Positions 1 to 9,897 of a DNA stretch of 64,000 bases are shown here, in pieces (within the stretch, counting starts at the first letter, position 1; each line of letters starts with the position of its first letter). The notes below the pieces were generated by a model. It did no database searches. It was not told the DNA's origin and saw only the letters and a list, made by a program, of their open reading frames with translations. The stretch spans positions 1 through 64,000 of the forward strand of contig JANBRJ010000035.1 in assembly GCA_027577595.1 (NCBI GenBank), read 5' to 3'. Source of the DNA: Coemansia sp. RSA 487. Taxonomy: Eukaryota; Kickxellomycota; Kickxellomycetes; Kickxellales; Kickxellaceae. The position numbers and the translations under genes are program-made.

Positions 1-162
1 CTGCTGTTGTTGCTGTTGCTGTTGCTGTTGGTCGGTGTACAGGTCGTATGCCATTGACCTGCGGCTGCCCTGCATGTGCGAACGAATCACTCTGCACTGC
101 GTCACGGCTCCCAGCGGCACTGCGCTGAACAGCACGTTGCTGCTGACTTCTCCCGTCGGCAT
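1..162 (-). CDS. N-terminal fragment of a possible tubby C-terminal-like protein (runs off the window)
   Basis: An ATG at 162 opens 54 codons that stay open to the window edge, so only the N-terminus is present. Residues 16-40 contain LGAVTQCRVIRS followed by MAYDLYTD, which resembles the first strands of tubby-like domains (a strand ending in a CRIxR-type motif, then a YxLYxD-type strand). The fragment ends in a polyglutamine run (CAG/CAA), which probably lies in a loop or linker. Tubby-like proteins bind phosphoinositides at membranes, but the match here rests on about 25 residues and is weak. The ATG faces the 3' end of the GRIP gene at 338, so the two genes are read in the same direction with about 175 bases between them. 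Another lipid-binding or unrelated fold is possible. Confidence 0.4.
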   Translation of the reverse strand, partial: MPTGEVSSNVLFSAVPLGAVTQCRVIRSHMQGSRRSMAYDLYTDQQQQQQQQQQ

Positions 163-337
163 TGTAACGTATTTTCTCTAGTATTAATGGATACAATTAA
201 AAAGTCAAAAAAGCTTCATGAAAGAAAAAGAAAAAGGAGCGTGTGACCCCATCTCGCCTCCAGTTCATCCCCCCACAAGTAAAAAGGTTATCGATTGCCA
301 ACAACAGTTACTGATCACAATCCAAAGATACCTCGGA

Positions 338-3300
338 TCACTGGAGAAGCAGCTGGATGCCTTTGATCTCCTCAGTCTTGCAGTTCAGAAGCATCGATAG
401 CACAGGCACAAGCTGTGCTCTGCGCTCCTTGTCGTTGAAGAACCGGAACAGAACATTGCGCAGATATTCAACGTTGACCACCTCGGACCGGTTCCTGTGA
501 CTCAGGTCGTCGGCTCCTGAGCTGTCGACAGACGAGCTCGCTGCACTGCTACTGCTTCTGCTCCTACGGCCTCTACCCTCGGATGTAGTAAACTCTGCAC
601 CGCTGCTGCCGTTTGCAAGCCCGCTGCTTGGATGTGGCCGCCCCACAATGCCCTGCTGTTGCTGCTGCTGCTGCTGCTGCTGCCGCCGCCCTGCGGTTCC
701 ATTTCCGCTGTTGCCTGTGGCAGCACGCAGAAGTGTTGACACTGATGCAATCGTAAGCGAATTCGACCGCCCAGAAGAGTTTGCCGACTGCATATCCTGA
801 CGTGGTATCGTTGGCGACGAAGGCGCAGCAGGCGACGATGCCGATGACGGTGATATCGCATCAGCCTGTTGCGTAGAGAGAGCCATCACCTGCTTTTCGC
901 GGTTCAGACGTCTAACCTCATCCTTCAAGTCGCGGTGGACACGCTTCCACCGTTGCTCGGACAGCCTGCGCTCCTCAGCAACACGGTCCAGCTGGTCCCT
1001 GGCCTTCTCGAAATCGCGCTCAATGTCGCGCAGCCGATCAACCTCCACCTGCAGCCCTGTGACAGACTCCTCAGTACGCTGCATATTGCTGCGCAGCGCC
1101 TCGAGCTCTGCCACCTTTTCCGCCTGCTGCGCCTCAAGCCGCTCCACCTGCGTTGCTTGGTTTGCGTGCTGGTCCAGATCGCCAAGCTGCTTCTGCAGTC
1201 TGCTTATCTCATCCTTGCTCGTTGCGCTCTGGTCTGCGTACTTCTTTTCTGCTTCTGCCAGCCTGCTACGCGCAACATCAAGCTCCTTGGCCAGCGCATC
1301 TGCCGCACTCTTGGCCGCGCGTCTCTCCTTCTCTAGCGCATACTGCACTTCCTGTAGCTGCGTTGCGGTCTGCGCAAGTAGCCTGCTCTTCTCGGCAAAC
1401 TGCTCCCTGCTGCTGGCCAGATCAGCATCAACAGCACGCACATGCTCCTCAAGCCCAGCCACGGTGGCCTGCACCTTTGCGCGCAGCTGCTCGCTGTCCA
1501 GCAGATCCGCATCCTTTGCCTCGATTGCTGCAAGCGCCTTGCTATGCTCCGCGTCCAACTTGTCCAGCGCGCCCTGGATCCCGTCAGCCCGCTTGCGCTG
1601 CTCTTCGCGCTCGCTCGCAAGCTTGTCGATCTGCGCCTGGAGCTCCTGCTGCTGCGAGTCCAGCCGTGTGTTGGCGCCTTGTGCTTTGGCCAGCGATTGC
1701 GCAAGCCGCGACCTCTCCTCCGTGTGTCCGCTTGCTGCCTCCTCTGCTGCCTCGAGTTTAGCTTTGCAGTCTACTAGCTCCTTGCTCTTTGTATTAAGCT
1801 GCTCCTGCGTGGCCTTGATCAGCTCGGTTTTCTCATCCAGCTGCCTTTTCAGCTTTTCGATCTCCTTAGCCGTTGCTTCGAGCTGTTCTTTTATAAGCTT
1901 GTTTTCCTTCTCCGCGTCATCTAAATGCTGTTTTCCGCTCTTTGCTTCGTCATCCTTTTCCTGAGATAGCTTATCACGCTGTGACTCTGCCTGGCCAAGC
2001 TTTGCTTGAAGTTGCGAAATATCTGTACGCAGCTGTTCTATCTGGCTGCTCTTCTCCTTGGCTTCGTTCTGTGCCTCTTCTGCTGCTTTGCGAGCGTCCG
2101 CAAGCTGTGCATCTAGGACATGGGTGGCTTCCTTGAGTTGCTCTGCATTGCCGTCGGCTTTGATTCCAGCAGACTCTATGAGCTCCACCAGCTGGGCAAT
2201 CTCGCTCTTGGTTGCCTCCAGCGTATTGTCTGCAACAGATTCGTCTGCAGCGGGTTCGTTTGCAGCGGCCTTTGCAGGCAGCGACGGCGATGGAGACGAC
2301 GTGTTATTTGCTGTGCCGCGCCGCTTCTTCTTGCTGTTGCCCTTCTTCTTTCCTCCACCGGTAGCAGCAGCAGCAGCTACGCTTGTAGCGGCGGTGGGTT
2401 TGCTGCTGACTAGTTTGCCAGCCACGGCTGCACTGACTATCTCTGCTACTCGCTCGGGACTTAGACCACTGCTGTCCTTGTTGTTAGAGCTAGCGCCTTT
2501 GAGTTGCTCATTCAGCCCGTTTATCTCTTTGTCCTTGTCCTCCGAGAGCTGCCTAAGACGATCCTCGCTGGCATCAATTTCCTTGTGCATAATGTTCTTG
2601 ACCTGGGCAACCTCTTGCTGGCACGATTCTAGTGCGCGTGCAGTGGTCTCCAGCTCGCTTGCGCTGACCAAACTCTCGGGAACGCCCCACCTGTCAAGCA
2701 TGCTTTTATGCAAACCATCCATATTCTCGCTCTTGGTGCCAAGATCTTTATTCTCCTTGTCGGAAATAAGCTCAGTCAGCCGAGAAGCCAGCGAGTCCGC
2801 ATCCATGGGAATGTCCTGCTTCTTTTTATCAGCTTCCGCCAGTTTTGCCTCCAGCAAGCCAATGTCGAGCTTGAGCTTCTGGTTAGTGCGCTCCAACTGG
2901 CCCTCGGCAACCTTGCGCTCTCTGGCAACAGCTTCCAGCTCCCTCTGTTTCTCCGCCCCGACCGCCTGGAGCTTGGAAACCTGCGCCTCGAGGTCCGTTA
3001 TCTTCACACGGTTATTCTTATCAAGCTCTGTCAGAGCACCAATCTGCTCACCAGCGTACTGTGATTTCATACTAAGGTTTGAGAGATACGCTTCGAGCTC
3101 TTCGACATCGGCGATGCTCTGCACAGGCGTGAGCTTCTTTAGCACGGTTTCGATAGATTTGCGTGCAGTGTTGAGGTTGCGGTACACCCGGGCTACTTCG
3201 CCCAGCTTGTGCTCATACTTTTCTAGTTTCGCAAGCCGGGAGAGAAGGGGCTCGGTAATTGGGTCGCCCGTTCTTAATGTCTCTGATGTAAGTTTGGTGC

Positions 3301-3358
3301 CGTCATTGTCCTCCGATTGCTTGTCGGGGCTCGGTATTGGTGGCGTCTCGCTGCTCAT
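338..3358 (-). CDS. GRIP-domain golgin (Imh1/golgin-245 type)
   Basis: This is a trans-Golgi tethering protein of 1006 residues. Nearly all of it is predicted coiled coil rich in Glu, Lys, Gln and Leu, from about residue 40 to 840. A basic linker (KKKGNSKKKRRG) lies near residue 340 and a polyglutamine run near residue 900. The last 50 residues carry the GRIP domain, with VEYLRNVLFRFF and VPVLSMLL. The tyrosine in the first motif is the residue known to contact Arl1-GTP in golgins, so Arl1-dependent recruitment to the trans-Golgi is expected. The start ATG at 3358 has no in-frame rival nearby. The gene is uninterrupted, in keeping with the intron-poor style of the window. The family assignment is secure from the C-terminus; the exact orthologue (yeast Imh1 or metazoan golgin-97/245) cannot be told because coiled coils align poorly. 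Confidence 0.9.
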   Translation of the reverse strand: MSSETPPIPSPDKQSEDNDGTKLTSETLRTGDPITEPLLSRLAKLEKYEHKLGEVARVYRNLNTARKSIETVLKKLTPVQSIADVEELEAYLSNLSMKSQYAGEQIGALTELDKNNRVKITDLEAQVSKLQAVGAEKQRELEAVARERKVAEGQLERTNQKLKLDIGLLEAKLAEADKKKQDIPMDADSLASRLTELISDKENKDLGTKSENMDGLHKSMLDRWGVPESLVSASELETTARALESCQQEVAQVKNIMHKEIDASEDRLRQLSEDKDKEINGLNEQLKGASSNNKDSSGLSPERVAEIVSAAVAGKLVSSKPTAATSVAAAAATGGGKKKGNSKKKRRGTANNTSSPSPSLPAKAAANEPAADESVADNTLEATKSEIAQLVELIESAGIKADGNAEQLKEATHVLDAQLADARKAAEEAQNEAKEKSSQIEQLRTDISQLQAKLGQAESQRDKLSQEKDDEAKSGKQHLDDAEKENKLIKEQLEATAKEIEKLKRQLDEKTELIKATQEQLNTKSKELVDCKAKLEAAEEAASGHTEERSRLAQSLAKAQGANTRLDSQQQELQAQIDKLASEREEQRKRADGIQGALDKLDAEHSKALAAIEAKDADLLDSEQLRAKVQATVAGLEEHVRAVDADLASSREQFAEKSRLLAQTATQLQEVQYALEKERRAAKSAADALAKELDVARSRLAEAEKKYADQSATSKDEISRLQKQLGDLDQHANQATQVERLEAQQAEKVAELEALRSNMQRTEESVTGLQVEVDRLRDIERDFEKARDQLDRVAEERRLSEQRWKRVHRDLKDEVRRLNREKQVMALSTQQADAISPSSASSPAAPSSPTIPRQDMQSANSSGRSNSLTIASVSTLLRAATGNSGNGTAGRRQQQQQQQQQQGIVGRPHPSSGLANGSSGAEFTTSEGRGRRSRSSSSAASSSVDSSGADDLSHRNRSEVVNVEYLRNVLFRFFNDKERRAQLVPVLSMLLNCKTEEIKGIQLLLQ

Positions 3359-3855
3359 TCTTTTTCAAAGATTAGAGGTTTCAGAAATCGTGACGCAAAA
3401 GCAAAATGGCATGAATAAAAAAAACAAAAGCAAATGAAAAGAAAAGACGAATTTAAATGGCCAGTGTTGCAAAAAAACAGCACTGAAAATACACACACCA
3501 ACCAGCTTGTGTTGTGGCTGATGGTTTTTCTGCGTCCAAGTTTCTGTTGGCACATTTGCCAACTAGTTTGCCATTCTGGATGCTTGAACAAAAGAAAATA
3601 AAGAAAATAAAGAAAATCACTTCAAATTCCATGTTTCCTTAAGCCATGTTGTTTACCTTCTACATAACTGCAAGACTTTACACTTATTGTATCGGACTTT
3701 GGCTTTTTTTTTCAAACGGCAAGGAAAGATACATAAAAAGCAATGGATGCGGACCAATGTTTCTTTCCTTTCCTCAACACAGTTCCACCATTCTTTATCT
3801 TTTTCCATTACATCTTCAGCAGAACATAAATAACATTAAATAATAAACTCTAAAC
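3359..3855. other. Divergent intergenic region
   Basis: A/T-rich spacer between the golgin start and the small orphan gene. It holds homopolymer A and T runs and a possible TATA-like element (cataaaaag, near 3732) for the downstream orphan. No conserved coding frame or RNA gene is visible. Confidence 0.6.
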
Positions 3856-4185
3856 ATGAGTATGTCTATATCCAAGCACTACAAATACAGTGTCATGAAA
3901 GGAACTAAATCCATTGCCAGTGGTGAAATACGCTTACACAGGCATTTAAGTGACATTGACAAGGACATCGTAGAAAAGGTGCTAAAGGAAGCAAAAGTTA
4001 AAAACGATGGTAACTATAAAATCGTTAATACGAAAAATAACATTGCTAGTGATAAATTATTTTCAAGACATCAAATTCCATCAGGTGGAACGATTGAAAT
4101 CAGATGGTCATTAAAGGTAGACGTACGCAAGTTAGGTAAAAAGCCAAAAAAATTGCCTTCCCCTGGATACTGGAAGCTTGGGTGA
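3856..4185 (+). CDS. Small orphan protein, unknown function
   Basis: An ATG-initiated frame of 109 codons encodes a basic, soluble-looking protein without signal peptide or membrane segment. Residue use is rich in Lys, Ile, Asn and Ser, and the codons are A/T-rich, unlike the G/C-rich genes on both sides. A central alpha-like stretch (IDKDIVEKVLKEAKVK) is followed by beta-like strands (GGTIEIRWSLKVDV) and a KKPKK basic tail. No family is recognised. The gene is convergent with the chitosanase (stop at 4313), leaving 127 bases between stop codons. It may be a young or lineage-specific gene, a transferred gene, or a chance frame. Transcript evidence would decide. Confidence 0.35.
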   Translation: MSMSISKHYKYSVMKGTKSIASGEIRLHRHLSDIDKDIVEKVLKEAKVKNDGNYKIVNTKNNIASDKLFSRHQIPSGGTIEIRWSLKVDVRKLGKKPKKLPSPGYWKLG

Positions 4186-4312
4186 ATGAAACATGTAATA
4201 GCCATTTTAGGGGAGTACCTATGAGTTCAATAGAAACATTTATAAAGAAAATACTAAATGTCGATAGTATAGCAGGTAATAATGTTTGGAACATATGTAA
4301 ACTTAAAAATGC

Positions 4313-5122
4313 TCAGCATGAAATTACTATCTTTTCGCCACTGCTATCTAACGCAGCAATATAGATTCCATCCCAGTTGTAGGGGTTATTCTCGATTATG
4401 TAGTTGTAGGAAGCGACATTGGGCATGTCAGACGAGTTTTCTTTCTGCCGCTGCTTCAAGAACAGCTTGAGCCATTCAATTTCGTCGATCTTGTACAAGC
4501 CGTATAGCATAACATAGTTTCCCGAATTGCCCTCAATAGTGGAGTTTATACTGTTGTTTGTATCAAGCATAATTCTTCCAAGGCTGGAGCTGCCATCCAT
4601 GATGGCAGAGTCAAGAATTGCAGCCTTTGTAACATCAAGCTTAATGCCAAGACTGTTGGCTGCTTTCGCTGCTGGTGAAAAGTAGTTGGTGTTCAAAATA
4701 TCGTTCTGGCTGTTTATAAACGCATGGGTGGCATTGTTGGCCGCCTTCCCCCACGCAGAACAAAACCCGTCAAGGCTGTTGGTAGAGCTGCTGCCATCCT
4801 TTGCATACATATCAATTTCATTAGCGTAGGTATCAAACTCGCCGCCGTAACTGTCAGACGCCATATACTTATTGACCACTTGCCATGCGTTGCCGTTACT
4901 GGTGGAGAAATTAATGATGCCGGCGGTATAGCCATTGCCGCTGCTGTCTTTGGTGCATTGCACGTAGTTGGAACTTGCTTGCCCAGTTTGAAGGAGGTTG
5001 TTCAGAGACTCAGCAATACGGGATGCACAGGCGTTCAGGTAGGTGGGGTCTGCGTTGGTATGGTCAAAGAATGCCATGGCAGCAGCAGCAGCAGCGCCGA
5101 AAACAGAAACTAAAAGCCTCAT
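4313..5122 (-). CDS. Secreted chitosanase, glycoside hydrolase family 46-like
   Basis: Predicted endo-chitosanase of 269 residues that would cut beta-1,4 glucosamine polymers in the cell wall. A start at 5122 is chosen because it is the first ATG and opens a classic signal peptide (MRLLVSVFGAAAAAAMA); the longer reading upstream has only a GTG. Two blocks match bacterial GH46 enzymes such as Streptomyces CsnN174: GNGYTAGIINF near residue 60 (bacterial GRGYTGGIIGF), and NSQNDILNTNYFSPAAKAA followed by AILDSAIMDG near residues 135-165 (bacterial QAQNDERDRVYFDPAV and YYDAIVMHG). The general-base Asp should lie just before the GYTAGI block, where D and S residues occur; the acid Glu is probably in the IAESLNN helix. 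Exact catalytic positions need a structural alignment. The family is mostly bacterial, so old transfer is possible. Confidence 0.82.
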   Translation of the reverse strand: MRLLVSVFGAAAAAAMAFFDHTNADPTYLNACASRIAESLNNLLQTGQASSNYVQCTKDSSGNGYTAGIINFSTSNGNAWQVVNKYMASDSYGGEFDTYANEIDMYAKDGSSSTNSLDGFCSAWGKAANNATHAFINSQNDILNTNYFSPAAKAANSLGIKLDVTKAAILDSAIMDGSSSLGRIMLDTNNSINSTIEGNSGNYVMLYGLYKIDEIEWLKLFLKQRQKENSSDMPNVASYNYIIENNPYNWDGIYIAALDSSGEKIVISC

Positions 5123-5835
5123 ACTGGACAGTCTAAAGGACGAATTGTAACAAAATAAAAACACTGAGGGAAAAATGAGAAACGAAAAGCGAGGAAAAAG
5201 ACCAACTCTAAATGTCTGTTGTCATGAACTGTTTCGGAAGCCGCTATGCATACATCACTGCATGCTTCTAGGAGACCCACATTAAGAACTGAAAATAACT
5301 GAAAATAATCGCTGAAATTATTATCGCATTACAAATCCTTACATCATAAATCATTTACAAAAAGTAAATGTTTACATATCTTTTCAGACGGATCGCTTCT
5401 TTGAAGCAAAATTCTCCCCTTTCAAAGTAAAAAAAAGTTTATTTCTGTGCAAGCTAATTAAGGTATGTATAAAATTTCAACGTGTATATGTGTTGATTCT
5501 AAACAAGTAGGAAGCACCATGAAGGAAAAGACAGCTGGCTTTGCAACCGTGCATCTAGCAGGTAAAAAGGGAAAAATGGATTATAGGTAATCTAATCAAG
5601 CGATTTACAAATAATCACACATGCCAAAAGGCCTCCTCCTCCTCTTCCTTCCCTCTCTATGTTGATGACACTAGACTTCCTCCAACTAGGAGGGGATTAC
5701 GATTTCCAGCAAAAATTGGCATATACACACATACACTTTTGTTATTACTTTTTCTTATTTTGCTGCTGCTTATACCAAAAAAAACCCCCTTCCTGTACTT
5801 TCATTTTGTTTCTCTCATCGTTCTAATTTTCCACC
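5123..5835. other. Divergent intergenic region
   Basis: About 710 bases between the chitosanase start and the WDR59-like start. It is A/T-rich, with a pyrimidine-rich stretch (5631-5660 and 5736-5825) just upstream of the WDR59-like ATG that may be leader sequence. No coding or RNA feature is supported. Confidence 0.6.
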
Positions 5836-8800
5836 ATGAATCACTTGCACACACGACGGCGGCCGGCACAGTACGCATCGACCATAGGGATGGACTACAG
5901 CGTCAGGTACCCTTGCGAATTCACAGCACTCAGCATTAGCCCCTACGGACGCGACGTGGTTCTTGCAGGACGCGCAGGCCTGGCTATAATAGACCTCGAG
6001 TTCCCACTATCGCCACCACGCACAGTGCCCATCCGGTCGTTATGGAAGATAGCCAACGTTGCATGGTGCCCCAGCACAGTGCACCACGGGTGGGTCGGTA
6101 CGGCAGTCAACCAAACGCTGGTGATCCACGATTTGGCGCACAACACGGAAAAGCCGATGCTTGTGCTGAAGTCGCATCCGATGGCCATCACCGACATTGC
6201 ATGGGTGCCGCGAATACCGTCGTGGATTGGTACTGCGTCCATCGACCCGGTTATTAAGATCTGGGACGTCCGGCGCGACCAAAAGCCTGTGTGGTACTAC
6301 TCGGAGTGGGAGCCGGCGGATCTGCTGGCGTTCAACAACGTACACATGCACAAGATGGCGTCGGTCCACAGGAACAAGATCGCAATGTGGGATATCCGGT
6401 TTGGGTCGTCGCCTCTGATGACGATGGATGAGGCGCATATCGACAATATTACCAGCATTTCGTGGCATCCGACCAGGGAAGACACCATTGTGTCAGCAAG
6501 CCAAGACGGCACAGTCAAGCGGTGGTGCGTCGAGAACAATAGCCCCGTGGAAGAATACTGCCACATCTTCCCGCACGAGGTGCTGAGCGCATCGTACCTG
6601 CCGTTCGGCGAGGGCCTGCTTGTGACGCAGAAATCGCAGGACAACAAAATATCGATCATCCAAGATAACGCGGAGAGCGCTGGGGCGATTATGCACGAGT
6701 TTGTTGGGCACACGGGGGCGGTGCAGGGGACTGTTTGGCGGTCGTACAGCGACGAAGTGGCGAGCAGCAAGCCGGACCACCAGCTGGTGACGTGGGGCCA
6801 GGACCGGGTGCTGCGGATGTGGGCGGTTGACGACCATGTTGTCGAGTCTGTTGGCGAGGAAATCGGGTCTGCGTGTGCGGCCAGAGACCGGTATCTGGAG
6901 ATGCCATCGTTTGCCACAAACTACCTCGGGCCAGACCGGATCCTCCACCTTGTGCAGCAGAAGACTCTGCCGGACGAACTCTTGGCAGCGGCGTCTGTGC
7001 CCGTGCTGGATACGTCATCGTCGACTGGCGGACGCAATACTAGGAACAGCAGCAGCGCACAGCTGGTGACCAGCCCCGAGGCGCTGGCAACGGTAGAGGC
7101 GCTCGCAAGAAGCAGGGACCACATCGACGAGCACAGCAGCGACGACGGCGAGGATGACGAGTATGAGCGCGAGCACGGCGCGGCGACGTTTGCCGGGTGG
7201 GAGGAGGAGGTGTCGGCCATTGCTGGCGGCAAGTACCGCGCCTCGCGAACCGTTGTGGTGAAGGAAACCAGCATCAGCGAGCGGCAATGCAGGCTTGTAG
7301 CCGGCGTTCCGTGGCTGACGCGCGACACGCTGGTGCTACGCGTGTTGTTCCCGCTGCACTACCCTGCGTTCCCGGCAGACTATATATTCGAGTCTGTTGG
7401 CACTGCGTATGGCGATCTCGCGACTGTACACGAGAGGCTGATTGAAACAGCCGAGACGTACGCGATGCGCGATGCAGGCAGCCTGGACCAGTGCCTGCAT
7501 ATGCTGCTGCTGCATTTGGTGCAGGCGGTGCGGCTGCGGTCGCCGTATACGCGGAACAGACACCTACGGATGGAGGACATTGAGCGCCTGCCACCACCAC
7601 CACCGCCGCCGCCGCCGCCGCCACTGCCAGCGACTCACACGCGACGCAGAGGATCCTCAAGGGTGCACCTGATGACGGGCTCCGCACACAAGCGCAGCAC
7701 ATCGTCGCTTGGCCGCAGCGACCGGCACTGGGCAACGGCAAGTGCGTGGTCGGACGATGGAATGTCCCTGGACTCGCGCGGCAGCGCATCTGCCAACGAA
7801 GAGGGTGGCGGCGGCGGCGGGGAAAGCGACGACGTATATGACGATGACGAGATGTACTCGGGCGATGTGGACGGTGACGATGTGGACGGGCTGTTTGCCG
7901 ACTACCGCAGGCTAGGTGCGCCAGCGGCAGCAGGGCTTGACGGGCTGAACAAGACGCTGCGAAATGCCAATGCGCGCGACCGGCTGGACACGAGCACACC
8001 GTTCCCGCGGCTGTGTGGCGGCACCTTCTCCGGAGCCGGCGTGCTTGTGTGCTTCTTTGCATCCATCTATACGCCCGATACGTATCCGGGAGATGGCGCA
8101 TGGGAGCGCAACCGACGCGAAATGGGGCAGCAGCTGCGGGCGCTAGGTAAGCTACGCAGCCTTGATAAACTCGGCTACTACACGCGGATGGTGCGCTTTG
8201 GGCTTGAGCACCGCGGCACATATCTGCAGCCAGACGATGGCTCTAACGCCGCACGTGACGAGGACGCGCCACGCTACTACTTCCGCCCAAACGTCGCTGT
8301 TGGCCGCTCTTCGCCAAACACTGCCGACGGCCCAGTGTTCTTCCGCACGCAGACCGCGCGGTCCGAGACCGGCGTTGGAAACACTGTGGTTGTGTGCGCG
8401 GCGCCCGAGGACCACACAGCAAGCACAGAGCTTGCGCGCCAGCTGGTTGTCGATGGACCAACGTCTGCATGGGTGTGCGGCCACAATGCAACGGTCTATG
8501 CTCTGGCTGGAGATTCGCGGATGGCTGCGGTCTGGGCGCTTGTAGCGTGTCTGGTGGCGCCATCGTCGCAGCCGCGCCATTGGGCCGTGCACCCGCCGGT
8601 GCTTGCGTGGCTGGGCACTGTTATGCGTCGGCTGGAGCGGCGAGGCGAAGCGCAGACGCTTGCGTTGCTTGCATGTGTCCTGGGTCCTGTGTTGGCGGCA
8701 AAGCAGAGCCAGGCGGAGCCGTATGCGGTGGATGGCGGCGGGATAGAGCGCATGGTGGAAGAGTCGGCGATACACGAGGTTGCCGATGCTGCTGATGGCG

Positions 8801-9867
8801 TGCTTGCGCGTATAGAGGACGGCGGCGAGATCGAGCGTATGATGGCTGAGGGCATGCACCAGGACGACAACCCAAGCAGCAACGCAACGCCCGCCGCCAG
8901 CACCCCAGCGAGTCCGGGCCCGCGAGCTGCGTCGTCATCTGCTACCACGGCTGGCAACAACGATAACAACGACGACGACGACGATGGCAATATCTGGAGG
9001 CGCCTACGGTCGAATGTCCTTGGGCGCGTCCAGCAGCCAACCAAACAGCCTGAACTACCAACCATTGCAGCACAGCCAGCACCAGCGGCTGACAAACCTG
9101 CTGCTGCTGCTGCTGCTTCTGCTGCTTCTGCTGCTTCTGCTGCTTCCAGTGCGCAGCCCACACGCCCGCGTCGCAGACCGGTGGACGCAGTAGTGGTACC
9201 GCTGCTGAATGGCGGCGCATTGCACGCAAAAGCATCGTACGAGCGCAGCAAGCGGGCATTCGAGCGGCAACACACGCGCATAGTGATGCACAGCGATACT
9301 ACGGGGGACAGCGTTTGGGCAGCATCGGTGGATGGGCGCCTGCAGACAGCGTATCTGGACCACTGGAAGCTAGTGTACGCACGCGTGCTGTACCGCTGGG
9401 GAATGGACGCCAAGGCAGCCGAGGTCGTTGGCTGCGTCGTGGATCCTGCGCTACGGGCGCTGCTGCGCAGTATGTACTGCCAGCCGCCGAAGATAACGTC
9501 TTTGCACAACCAGCTGGCATGCGCGTGGTGCGGTGAATTCGTACGTGGGCGTGCGCTGGTGTGCCATGCATGCGGCCATGGCGGACACAAGGAGCACATG
9601 CTGCGCTGGTTCCATGGTGCACGGTCCCGGCTGGCGCGCTGTGGTCTGGCGGAAGCACCAGTCGGTCTCGAGAACGATGCGCTTATGCCGTCCAACCACG
9701 ATCTGGCAGCATTAAACTCCTATGCGTTTGACAGCGCAAGCAGCGATAGCGACGGTGACGGCGACGGCGATGCGGTGCTGGCGGCAATGCCTGACGGAGC
9801 GCCAACGTGTCCGGCAGGATGTGGATGCAGCTGCCTAACCGAATCGCACAAGCTCTTTATCCAGTAA
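5836..9867 (+). CDS. WDR59/Mtc5(Sea3)-type subunit of the GATOR2/SEA complex
   Basis: This 1343-residue protein has the WDR59 layout. WD40 repeats fill residues 40-330 (for example VIKIWDVRR, TVKRWCVEN, VLRMWAVDD). An RWD domain spans about 454-575, starting at GWEEEVSAI and containing LRVLFPLHYPAFPADYIFE. Long Ser/Gly/acidic linkers and a proline run near 590 follow. A C-terminal zinc-binding RING-like module starts near 1225, with CAWCGEFVRG, CHACGHGGHKEHMLRWF and the closing CPAGCGCSC. The family works at the vacuole or lysosome in amino-acid signalling to TORC1. The start at 5836 (ccaccATG) is in good context; a later in-frame Met at 5890 lies just before the first WD-like strand. Alanine and polyproline inserts make it longer than human WDR59 (about 970 residues). 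It converges with the YbaK gene, 30 bases apart. Confidence 0.88.
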   Translation: MNHLHTRRRPAQYASTIGMDYSVRYPCEFTALSISPYGRDVVLAGRAGLAIIDLEFPLSPPRTVPIRSLWKIANVAWCPSTVHHGWVGTAVNQTLVIHDLAHNTEKPMLVLKSHPMAITDIAWVPRIPSWIGTASIDPVIKIWDVRRDQKPVWYYSEWEPADLLAFNNVHMHKMASVHRNKIAMWDIRFGSSPLMTMDEAHIDNITSISWHPTREDTIVSASQDGTVKRWCVENNSPVEEYCHIFPHEVLSASYLPFGEGLLVTQKSQDNKISIIQDNAESAGAIMHEFVGHTGAVQGTVWRSYSDEVASSKPDHQLVTWGQDRVLRMWAVDDHVVESVGEEIGSACAARDRYLEMPSFATNYLGPDRILHLVQQKTLPDELLAAASVPVLDTSSSTGGRNTRNSSSAQLVTSPEALATVEALARSRDHIDEHSSDDGEDDEYEREHGAATFAGWEEEVSAIAGGKYRASRTVVVKETSISERQCRLVAGVPWLTRDTLVLRVLFPLHYPAFPADYIFESVGTAYGDLATVHERLIETAETYAMRDAGSLDQCLHMLLLHLVQAVRLRSPYTRNRHLRMEDIERLPPPPPPPPPPPLPATHTRRRGSSRVHLMTGSAHKRSTSSLGRSDRHWATASAWSDDGMSLDSRGSASANEEGGGGGGESDDVYDDDEMYSGDVDGDDVDGLFADYRRLGAPAAAGLDGLNKTLRNANARDRLDTSTPFPRLCGGTFSGAGVLVCFFASIYTPDTYPGDGAWERNRREMGQQLRALGKLRSLDKLGYYTRMVRFGLEHRGTYLQPDDGSNAARDEDAPRYYFRPNVAVGRSSPNTADGPVFFRTQTARSETGVGNTVVVCAAPEDHTASTELARQLVVDGPTSAWVCGHNATVYALAGDSRMAAVWALVACLVAPSSQPRHWAVHPPVLAWLGTVMRRLERRGEAQTLALLACVLGPVLAAKQSQAEPYAVDGGGIERMVEESAIHEVADAADGVLARIEDGGEIERMMAEGMHQDDNPSSNATPAASTPASPGPRAASSSATTAGNNDNNDDDDDGNIWRRLRSNVLGRVQQPTKQPELPTIAAQPAPAADKPAAAAAASAASAASAASSAQPTRPRRRPVDAVVVPLLNGGALHAKASYERSKRAFERQHTRIVMHSDTTGDSVWAASVDGRLQTAYLDHWKLVYARVLYRWGMDAKAAEVVGCVVDPALRALLRSMYCQPPKITSLHNQLACAWCGEFVRGRALVCHACGHGGHKEHMLRWFHGARSRLARCGLAEAPVGLENDALMPSNHDLAALNSYAFDSASSDSDGDGDGDAVLAAMPDGAPTCPAGCGCSCLTESHKLFIQ

Positions 9868-9897
9868 TTTATTCTATGCGAAAGGGGCAGAAATGCG

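Noticed and set aside
2058-3437. 459-codon forward frame opposite the GRIP golgin
   Set aside because: Ser/Leu-rich composition mirrors the coiled-coil gene on the other strand. There are no domains, and it ends in the golgin promoter.
8496-9695. 399-codon open frame on the reverse strand of the WDR59-like gene
   Set aside because: It lies wholly inside a gene with clear domains, has no recognisable motif, and is a by-product of G/C-rich codons that suppress stops on the other strand.
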